A DNA stretch of 11,667 bases from Planctomycetaceae bacterium. Lineage in GTDB: Bacteria; Planctomycetota; Planctomycetia; Pirellulales; Thermoguttaceae. Positions 6,006 to 11,667 of this stretch are shown one piece after another (position 1 is the first letter of the stretch; each line of letters opens with the position of its first letter). The notes under the pieces are model-generated. The model was given only the letters and a program-made list of their open reading frames with translations. It did no database searches and had not been told where the DNA came from. Location of the stretch: assembly GCA_031257725.1 (NCBI GenBank), contig JAIROD010000232.1:1-11667 (forward strand), written 5' to 3'. The translations under genes were made by a program, and so were the position numbers.

Positions 6006-6221
6006 CTACAATTTCCGATTTTTTCCGTACTGATGTTCAAAAGAGAGAGTAATTTGTTCAAAATTGCTGCAAAATGATACAAATCGGTCAAATTATCTTG
6101 TTTTTTTGACAGGGTTGATGTAGATTGGTGAGAGTTTTCGGAATTTCGTTTACTTGCGGGCGATTTATACGTTGCCAAAGTCAATCGCATAACCATGCCG
6201 CAATCACAAATTTTTTTTGAG

Positions 6222-6236
6222 AAGGAAATTAGGACA
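6222..6236 (+). promoter_or_regulatory. Ribosome-binding site deciding the 6237 start
   Basis: AAGGA (6222-6226) lies 10 bases before the ATG at 6237. The in-frame upstream ATG at 6195 has no such sequence before it, so 6237 is preferred. Confidence 0.55.
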
Positions 6237-6896
6237 ATGGCGAATTCAAATGGTTATGTCCCGCGCAAGGAGAATGAATTTCTTGCTTGGGCAAAAACAA
6301 TTTACGGGGATTGTGAAAAAAATTTGGAGACATGGGGGCTTGATTTAGATCAAATGACCCGGTTTGCTCAATTAATTGAAATTGCTGGCACAGCGTTTCA
6401 GGTCAATTCCGATAAGGAAAGAAAAAACAAAATGTCCGTTTACGCTAAAAATGCGGCATTTTTGAGTCTTAAACAATTTCTTAAGGCGTTTATCAATACG
6501 CTTGAAGGGAATTTGAAAATTCCGGATGAAGCGATCACCTCAATGGGATTGCGTCCGCGTCGTTTTCATGCCCGACAACCGATTCCTGTTCCGACGGAAG
6601 TTCCGGTCATAACGCCGGTGGTTGGTCAACACCATAACCTAACGGTGTACGCTGCAACTCTGCAACTCGGACATCCGACCGAATCCCTTAAAATTGGAAA
6701 ATATGCCGGTTTTCTCCTCAAATATCGGCTTGAAGATGAAACTCAATGGCAATTTGTTATTTCGACAAAATTGCATTACACGCTTGTCTTCGATGAAACG
6801 GCGAAAGGAAAACATCTCCTCATGCAAGGAGCATGGCTCAACCCAAGAATGCAAAACGGTCCATGGAGTGAAGAAATCCAAGAATTAGTCAATTGA
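6237..6896 (+). CDS. Uncharacterised two-part protein downstream of the 21-bp array
   Basis: A 219-residue soluble protein with no signal peptide or membrane segment; I cannot name its function. Residues 1-100 look helical and start with GYVPRKENEFLAWAK. A proline-rich hinge follows (114-128, QPIPVPTEVPVITPV), then a beta-rich C-terminal half with LKYRLED, WQFVIST and YTLVFDE, ending WSEEIQELVN. This plan (PRxxEF..W helical domain, Pro hinge, Ig/Fn3-like end) resembles, from memory, uncharacterised proteins seen in Bacteroidetes, spirochaetes and planctomycetes. That is recognition of pattern, not a search result. The start at 6237 has a good ribosome-binding site; an in-frame ATG at 6195 would add 14 residues without one. 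The gene lies 230 bp after the 21-bp array inside the 28-bp inverted repeat. A TTGACA at 6106-6111 has no convincing partner -10 box. Confidence 0.8.
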   Translation: MANSNGYVPRKENEFLAWAKTIYGDCEKNLETWGLDLDQMTRFAQLIEIAGTAFQVNSDKERKNKMSVYAKNAAFLSLKQFLKAFINTLEGNLKIPDEAITSMGLRPRRFHARQPIPVPTEVPVITPVVGQHHNLTVYAATLQLGHPTESLKIGKYAGFLLKYRLEDETQWQFVISTKLHYTLVFDETAKGKHLLMQGAWLNPRMQNGPWSEEIQELVN

Positions 6897-6918
6897 CAAA
6901 AAAACAACAATATTATTC

Positions 6919-6957
6919 GTAATATATCAGCGGAATTTTTCGGAGATTGAAGTTTAT
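6919..6957 (+). repeat. Dispersed 39-bp repeat, copy 2
   Basis: Matches 5143-5181 at 38 of 39 positions in the same orientation, the difference being CAGCGG in place of CAGTGG. It lies 23 bp after the stop of the 6237 gene. Confidence 0.75.
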
Positions 6958-6988
6958 TTGTAATTATTCAGTAGATTGGTCATTCGAT

Positions 6989-7111
6989 GGTAGGCAACCT
7001 TTCGCCGAAAGGTTGCGTTGGCGTACTCGCCGACAATGCCCCTGTGTGCAGATGGAAATTAAAAACCAACCGCGTACAACTCGAATAACAAACCCAACCG
7101 TTGCGCCTACC
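6989..7111 (+). other. Foldable intergenic segment, possible structured RNA or repeat
   Basis: GGTAGGC (6989-6995) can pair with GCCTACC (7105-7111), closing a 123-base domain. Inside lies a perfect 10-bp hairpin, GCAACCTTTC-GCC-GAAAGGTTGC (6993-7015), which competes for part of the outer stem, and a small GGCG-TACT-CGCC hairpin. It may be a structured RNA, a 3' element of the upstream mRNA, or only a repeat with palindromic history. Confidence 0.35.
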
Positions 7112-7124
7112 TGATGAGTATTTC

Positions 7125-7152
7125 CTGATAGTACACTCTACTGAATAGATAC
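7125..7152 (-). repeat. Right copy of 28-bp inverted repeat
   Basis: CTGATAGTACACTCTACTGA followed by ATAGATAC is the reverse complement of 5370-5397 with one mismatch. Its outer 11 bases, TGAATAGATAC, also occur at 5680-5690 directly before the 21-bp array. Confidence 0.8.
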
Positions 7153-7213
7153 AATAAATTAATAGTTAATAGTGAACGACGGGGTTTACTCCGTGTTTTA
7201 GGGTTAAGTCGAA

Positions 7214-7250
7214 CAACGCGGGGCAAGCCCACGCCGTTAACTTTCGGTAA
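7214..7250 (+). repeat. Dispersed 37-bp repeat, copy 2
   Basis: Identical over 37 bp to 1901-1937 and in the same orientation, with weaker similarity continuing rightwards. It lies 62 bp outside the 28-bp inverted repeat. Confidence 0.75.
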
Positions 7251-7404
7251 TTCTGAATGATGAGAGATTCACAGTTTGATGTATTTTTTTAGCAAATAGT
7301 TAAAAAGAGTAAAATGGCTAAAATAAGTAAAATAAAATTTCTTGAAAAGGAAAAAATGTTGACATTAACTTGCTAAAAATTTCAAAAAAATGACCATTTT
7401 CATA

Positions 7405-7433
7405 TTTATTAAAATACAGGAAACTGATATAAT
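7405..7433 (+). promoter_or_regulatory. Candidate promoter of the PpiD-like gene
   Basis: A perfect TATAAT (7428-7433) is preceded at 17 bp by a weak TTTATT (7405-7410). This gives a leader of roughly 150 bases before the ATG at 7589. A TTGACA at 7359-7364 is too far from it to act as the -35 box. The region is very AT-rich, so confidence is modest. Confidence 0.35.
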
Positions 7434-7588
7434 CCTTCTCCCGTTTGTTTTGGGAACAGCTCGGTGTGAATTTAACAATCCGTACCGGAACAGATGTTTC
7501 GATTCCAGAAATAAACGATAAACTACTGACTATAAAACTATAAACTAAAACACATAAAAAAACATTTTTAACAAAGGAAATAAAATTC

Positions 7589-10102
7589 ATGGCACGCTTT
7601 CATCCTTTCAGAAGTTTTCAGAAAAACAGAACAAGATGGCTCGCCGGTTTAGGCATTTTGACGATCATTTCGTTTATCATTTTACCGGCTTTCATGGGTT
7701 GGTATCCCAGTTCCGGCGGACGAACCGGTCCCGCTCAAATCGCTCATTGCCGACGTTACGGTAATCTCGACGAGCAGAATCTCGATGCCCTGATGCAAAA
7801 CCGTGAACATTTGGGGCGTTTTTATTTTGCTCTCTATCAACAACTTGCCGACCCAAACAATCAGGAACGTATGAATGCCTTGCAGAATCTTGGGATAATC
7901 GCATCGCATTACGACCAAGTCCTTGAACCCGAAGAATTAGTCAATAATTGGCTCCTCACCCAATATGCCAAAGAATTGGGAATGTCCATCGATAAAACCA
8001 ATATCGTGGACTATTTAACACAGTTGACCGGAGGTTTTCTAACAAATACGATTTATGAAAAAACATTGAAATCAGCCGGAATAACGGAACAACGTTTCGA
8101 ATATCTCATTACGTTGGAATTATTGTATGTCCGAATGAGGGAAATGTTTGAAATTGGGTTGAATGTGATTCCGCCATCGACCCGCTGGGAATGGTTTCAA
8201 CGTCTGAATCGTCAAATCACGGCGGAAGTTGCGGCGGTTCCGGTTGAGCAGTTCCTCGATAAAGTCCCCGAACCCGCCAACAACCAACTTCAAAAATTCT
8301 TCGATGAGAACAAAGACAAACCCTTCAACCCCACTCAACTCGAAAGCGGGTTTACCATCCCCGACAAAATCGCGTTTCAATATGTTAAAGCGGTTCCGGA
8401 TCAAAAAATTCTTGAGTCTATCTCCGACGAGGAAATTAAAAAATATTACGAAGAAAATAAAGAAACCCTATTTCGAAAACCGGTTCAGCCGATAGGCGGA
8501 AATTCTCCGATTTTCCCAACGTTACCGGGTCAAGGCGGAAATTTGTTTCAACCCGGAAATTTGGGCGGTTTTACTCCCTCCTCCAGACCATTTCCAACTC
8601 CGCAACGTCCGATAGCAACGCCGTCGGCAACTCCGCAGCATACCGAACAAGTTCCGGCTGAAACGGAGAAAACGGATACGGAAATTAAAACGGATACGGA
8701 AAATAAAGAGGAACCCAAGACAGAATCGGCACCAACACCGAAAACAGAAACAATTCCGGCTGAAAGTGAACCGGAAAAGACTGAACCGTCTAATTCGGAA
8801 TCACCAAAACCTGAATCACCCACACCGGAACCGTCAACACCGGAACCGTCAAAGCCGGAACCGCCGAAGCCGGAACCGCCGAAGCCGGAACCTGAAAAGA
8901 ACGAATCATCGTCTATTGTTCCGGTGAAAACGCGGTTTGTTTCTTACCAGACGGAAACGGAAACGGAAAAAAATACGAATCAGGTATCTAATCCGGTACC
9001 TAATTCGGAACAACCCCAAACTGAAGAATTGCCAACGAATGTTCCCGATGTCCCAATTGTCACGCCGCCGCCGGAACTGCCCAAAACGGAAGAGCCGAAA
9101 GTTGAGAAACCGGTTGATTTGAGTATTTTGTACAGACCTCTCGATGAAGTTAAAGAGCAAATTCGTTTAACTCTTGCAACCGAAAAGATAATGAAATCGT
9201 TACCGCTTATCGAAGAAAAGATGCGTGATTATTTTCAAGTTTATTACACTCATCTCGATCAAGAAAAGGAAGCTCCGCCGATGCCTGATCTGACGGCGTT
9301 TGTGGAAGAGCAAGGACTTGTTTTGAAAACCGTTCCGTTGGACACTATTTTCGGTTCCATTAAATCAGAGTTTGCACGCGGAATTACCGCACGGGAATAT
9401 CTGATCAATTTATTCAAGGAAGTGCCGATTGTTTTTGAACCGAGAAAGATTGACGGCGAAAATATTCTTCTATGGGTAACAGAAGTTCAGTCGGAGAGTA
9501 AACCGGAAAAACTTGAAGAGATTAAAGAAGTTGTTCTGAAACGCTGGAAAGAGGTTGAAGCCCGTCCGTTGGCGTGGAAACATGCGGAAGAGTTGGCGGC
9601 GGAAGTCCGCCATTCTGAAAAATCGCTTGCAGAAACGTTTGCCGGTCGAAGCGATGTTCCGGTAACAGAAACCGAACCATTTACGTACAAAAGTTATGGC
9701 GCGTCCATATATGCGATGTTTGGGGCAATGCGTGGAATTCCGCCGCGTCTCGGTGAAGTTTGTGAAAAAGGGGTTGCCGTTGGCGATTCCGAAATTGATA
9801 ACAAATGGGTTGTTGCGCCGGGTGTCGAATTTATGGAAATGGCATCTTCGTTGGCGGTTGGAGAAACAGGAGTCGTTTTCAATCAACCCCAAACGGTGGT
9901 TTACGTGATTCGTGTTATCGGCAATTCACCTTCGGAAGAAGTTCTTTGGGAACGTTTCCAAAATGCCTCCCTTATGGAATACTACCTTGCCGGTCAACCG
10001 GAAACAATTGCGGATGCCCGAAAAGCATGGTTAAACAAAATCTATGAAGAGGTTGGCTTCAAATGGATTCAGAAACCGGAACGGTTACGACGGCAACGTT
10101 AG
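7589..10102 (+). CDS. Membrane-anchored PpiD/SurA-like protein with Pro/Glu-rich linker
   Basis: An 837-residue protein that probably helps fold proteins outside the cytoplasmic membrane. A basic N-terminus (FRSFQKNRTRW) precedes one hydrophobic segment (about 17-36), giving an N-in anchor like PpiD. Residues 60-300 are helical and SurA-N-like (LVNNWLLTQYAKELGMSI; ITEQRFEYLITLELLYVRMRE). Residues about 298-510 are low complexity: Gly/Pro-rich, then Thr/Glu/Pro, with PEP-type tandem repeats near 411-436. The C-terminal part resumes a PpiD-like pattern (YRPLDEVKEQIRLTLA; then LEEIKEVVLKRWKEVEARPLAWKHAEELA). I do not recognise a full parvulin catalytic domain, so it may be a chaperone without isomerase activity. 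The start is supported by AAGGAAA (7574-7580), 8 bases upstream. The gene stands alone: the next gene is 299 bp away. Confidence 0.6.
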   Translation: MARFHPFRSFQKNRTRWLAGLGILTIISFIILPAFMGWYPSSGGRTGPAQIAHCRRYGNLDEQNLDALMQNREHLGRFYFALYQQLADPNNQERMNALQNLGIIASHYDQVLEPEELVNNWLLTQYAKELGMSIDKTNIVDYLTQLTGGFLTNTIYEKTLKSAGITEQRFEYLITLELLYVRMREMFEIGLNVIPPSTRWEWFQRLNRQITAEVAAVPVEQFLDKVPEPANNQLQKFFDENKDKPFNPTQLESGFTIPDKIAFQYVKAVPDQKILESISDEEIKKYYEENKETLFRKPVQPIGGNSPIFPTLPGQGGNLFQPGNLGGFTPSSRPFPTPQRPIATPSATPQHTEQVPAETEKTDTEIKTDTENKEEPKTESAPTPKTETIPAESEPEKTEPSNSESPKPESPTPEPSTPEPSKPEPPKPEPPKPEPEKNESSSIVPVKTRFVSYQTETETEKNTNQVSNPVPNSEQPQTEELPTNVPDVPIVTPPPELPKTEEPKVEKPVDLSILYRPLDEVKEQIRLTLATEKIMKSLPLIEEKMRDYFQVYYTHLDQEKEAPPMPDLTAFVEEQGLVLKTVPLDTIFGSIKSEFARGITAREYLINLFKEVPIVFEPRKIDGENILLWVTEVQSESKPEKLEEIKEVVLKRWKEVEARPLAWKHAEELAAEVRHSEKSLAETFAGRSDVPVTETEPFTYKSYGASIYAMFGAMRGIPPRLGEVCEKGVAVGDSEIDNKWVVAPGVEFMEMASSLAVGETGVVFNQPQTVVYVIRVIGNSPSEEVLWERFQNASLMEYYLAGQPETIADARKAWLNKIYEEVGFKWIQKPERLRRQR
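8481..9117 (+). repeat. Low-complexity Pro/Glu/Thr coding segment
   Basis: This part of the PpiD-like gene encodes about 210 residues of Pro, Glu, Thr, Ser and Lys. It includes runs of near-identical CCGGAACCGTCA / CCGGAACCGCCG units around 8824-8892, read as PEPS/PEPP. Such segments change length by slippage and behave as flexible linkers. Confidence 0.75.
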
Positions 10103-10401
10103 AAAAACTAATAATCGTTTCGTAATAATTCACTGTCAATTTTCTGATTATTTCCTATTTTGGGGGACAATTTGATCACGATGAATATTTGTGTTTGTGT
10201 TCCGTAGTGACGAGCGTTTTTAAAGGTTAAAACAAAATAGACAATTACGTCGATTATCGCCGTATTAGTATTTAGTAAAAATGTTTCGACGAAACATTGC
10301 TTACCTTTTGATACCACATTTTGGTAAGGTTTCAAATAAAACAACCAATTTTTACCCGTTGGCAGTACACCTTTCTTTTTTTGAACTAAGGAGAATTTTT
10401 T
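10103..10401. other. Intergenic region with two hairpins before the DUF1080 gene
   Basis: No gene is supported. GACGAGCGTTTTTAA (10209-10223) repeats 29-43, and AAAGGTTAAAACAAAA (10222-10237) also occurs near 5354-5369. A perfect 19-bp palindrome, AATGTTTCGACGAAACATT (10280-10298), is followed at once by CTTACC...GGTAAG (10300-10327). Both lie in the probable leader or promoter region and could be an operator or an RNA structure. No good -10/-35 pair is seen. Confidence 0.45.
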
Positions 10402-11667
10402 ATGAAAAAGATGATTTATTTTTTGTTTTGTTTTATGTTTGTCTGTAATTCTTTTCTTATGGCGAAGGAAACTGTACAGAATGTACTTTCTCCTGAAGAA
10501 AAGGCAGAAGGATTCCAATGTCTTTTTGACGGTCAACGCCTTTCACCGGACATTTGGCAAAATGCAATTGAAGGTTATCCGGTTGAGGACGGAGCGATTG
10601 TGTGTCGAAAAGGCGGGAATTTGTTGACGGTGAAAGAGTATGGCGATTTTGTATTACGTTTTGAATTTTCACTTCCGTCCGGCGGGAACAACGGAGTGGG
10701 GATTCGTGCGGAATCACCGAAAAAAGATGCAGCCTATTATGGTATGGAAATTCAAATACTTGATAACAGTGCTGCAAAGTGGAAGGAATTAAAACCGTAT
10801 CAATATCATGGTTCGATATACGGAGTTGTTCCGGTGAAACGTAATGCGGAAAAAAATGATTATCACAAACCGGTTGGAGAGTGGAATGTTGAAGAGATAA
10901 CAGCGTCCGGTTCAAAGATTACTATTGTTTTGAATGGTGAAACGATTGTTGATACGGATATTTCCGTGTTTAAGGACAAACCGACACCGGACGGCAAGGA
11001 ACATCCGGGACTTCATCGTGCAAAGGGATTTTTAGGTTTTCTTGGTCATGGTGATCCGGTTCGGTTTCGAAATATTCGGGTTAAGGAGTTGAATACCTTG
11101 ACGGAAGAGGAGAAAAAGGAAGGTTTTGAACTTCTTTTTGACGGCAAAACAGTTTCGCCGGAGATTTGGAAAAACGATATTCAGGGTTATCCGGTAGAAA
11201 ACGGTGCAATCGTGTGTCGCCAAGGCGGAACATTGGCAACTATCAAAGAGTATGAGGATTTTGATTTCCGTTTTGAATTTTTACTTCCTCCGGGCGGCAA
11301 TAACGGAATCATGGTTCGTGGCGGTACGGAAATTCAGGTTCTTGACCATTTTCACGAGCGTTACCAAGACTTGAAACCGTATCAATATCATGGTTCGATA
11401 TATTATTCGTTTCCTTCGAAGCGTGTTCCAGAGAAAAACGATTTTCACCGACCGGTTGGGCGGTGGAATTATGAAGAGATTATTGTTCGCGGAACGCAGT
11501 ACAAGGTTATTCTGAATAACGAAACAATTCTTGAAGCCGATGTTGCCGAATTGAAGGGCAAACCGTCAATGGATGGTCAAGAACATCCTGAATTACAGAA
11601 CGTCAAAGGTTCACTTGGTTTTCTTGGTCATGGCGATCCGGTTCAGTTTCGGAATATCCGCGTCAAA
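10402..11667 (+). CDS. Secreted protein with tandem DUF1080 domains (3' end cut by window)
   Basis: The ATG at 10402 follows AGGAG (10389-10393) at 8 bases, and 422 codons run open to the window edge. Residues 1-21 are a signal peptide (MKKMIYFLFCFMFVCNSFLMA, core IYFLFCFMFVCNSFL) with likely cleavage after LMA, so the product is exported. Two DUF1080 (PF06439, 3-keto-disaccharide hydrolase-type) domains follow. Domain 1, about 29-232, opens LSPEEKAEGFQCLFDG and contains GGNNGVGIR, LKPYQYHGSIYG and FLGHGDPVRFRNIRVKE. Domain 2, 233-422 and onwards, has the parallel LTEEEKKEGFELLFDG, GGNNGIMVR, LKPYQYHGSIYY and FLGHGDPVQFRNIRVK. The family has a concanavalin-like fold and is abundant in planctomycetes, with a proposed role in breaking down oxidised disaccharides. 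High identity between the two domains suggests internal duplication. Domain assignment is firm; substrate is unknown. Confidence 0.85.
   Translation, partial: MKKMIYFLFCFMFVCNSFLMAKETVQNVLSPEEKAEGFQCLFDGQRLSPDIWQNAIEGYPVEDGAIVCRKGGNLLTVKEYGDFVLRFEFSLPSGGNNGVGIRAESPKKDAAYYGMEIQILDNSAAKWKELKPYQYHGSIYGVVPVKRNAEKNDYHKPVGEWNVEEITASGSKITIVLNGETIVDTDISVFKDKPTPDGKEHPGLHRAKGFLGFLGHGDPVRFRNIRVKELNTLTEEEKKEGFELLFDGKTVSPEIWKNDIQGYPVENGAIVCRQGGTLATIKEYEDFDFRFEFLLPPGGNNGIMVRGGTEIQVLDHFHERYQDLKPYQYHGSIYYSFPSKRVPEKNDFHRPVGRWNYEEIIVRGTQYKVILNNETILEADVAELKGKPSMDGQEHPELQNVKGSLGFLGHGDPVQFRNIRVK

Larger units (their letters stand above)
6897..7588. other. Intergenic repeat region after the array-linked gene
   Basis: No gene is supported. 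It contains the second copies of the 39-bp (6919-6957) and 37-bp (7214-7250) dispersed repeats, a foldable segment (6989-7111), the right 28-bp inverted repeat (7125-7152), and an AT-rich stretch with a candidate promoter before the gene at 7589. No terminator is visible directly after the stop at 6896. Confidence 0.6.

Noticed and set aside
6106..6111. TTGACA as the -35 box of the 6237 gene
   Set aside because: No acceptable -10 hexamer lies 16-18 bp downstream, so I did not call a promoter.
5606..6196. Minus-strand open frame of 196 codons with a seven-residue CRTTLSH repeat
   Set aside because: The frame is open because the 21-bp DNA unit is a multiple of three. The repeat part is a translation of a hairpin array, the rest has no recognisable domain, and the frame overlaps the likely promoter of the plus-strand gene. 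Expression cannot be fully excluded.
7318..7590. Minus-strand 90-codon hydrophobic ORF upstream of the PpiD-like gene
   Set aside because: Hydrophobicity is expected from AT-rich DNA. There is no ribosome-binding site I can see, and it covers the probable promoter of the plus-strand gene.
10457..10915. Minus-strand 152-codon ORF
   Set aside because: It lies antisense to the DUF1080 domain-1 coding sequence, which is well supported by signal peptide, ribosome-binding site and repeated domain motifs.

Overview
The window reads as chromosome of an AT-rich bacterium, most likely a planctomycete or close relative (PVC group). The main clues are a secreted protein made of tandem DUF1080 (3-keto-disaccharide hydrolase-type) domains, a PpiD/SurA-like membrane-anchored protein with a long Pro/Glu linker, a SNF2 helicase with the bacterial SNF2-associated N-terminal region, and long intergenic regions full of palindromic dispersed repeats. 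The lineage is inferred from gene content only; no rRNA is present.

Layout. Positions 1-84 hold two copies of a repeat with a GTCCC-TAAC-GGGAC hairpin. A clear sigma70-type promoter (174-201) drives a tRNA-His gene (214-287, anticodon GTG). A palindromic cluster with IS-end-like motifs (302-466) runs into an IS481-like insertion sequence (about 443-1781). Its transposase keeps the D-D-E residues, but its HTH-coding part lies in an upstream open frame with no ordinary start codon, so the element looks damaged. A large SNF2 helicase lies on the minus strand (2110-4992) between imperfect inverted repeats (2012-2038 and 5076-5103).

Positions 5041-7588 are the most unusual part. They hold a perfect 63-bp palindrome, nested hairpins, and a 28-bp inverted repeat (27/28 match) at 5370-5397 and 7125-7152. 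Inside that repeat lie a 14-copy array of a 21-bp hairpin unit and one gene (6237-6896) for an uncharacterised two-part protein. The period equals two helical turns, and the last degenerate copy differs from other copies by a compensatory change that keeps its stem. I flag array, gene and inverted repeats as a candidate undescribed unit; no function can be read from the sequence.

The right third holds the PpiD-like envelope protein (7589-10102) and, after a 299-bp gap, the tandem DUF1080 protein (10402 to the window end, incomplete). These two are probably separate transcription units. The genes do not form one pathway: the window mixes housekeeping or envelope genes with mobile and repetitive DNA.
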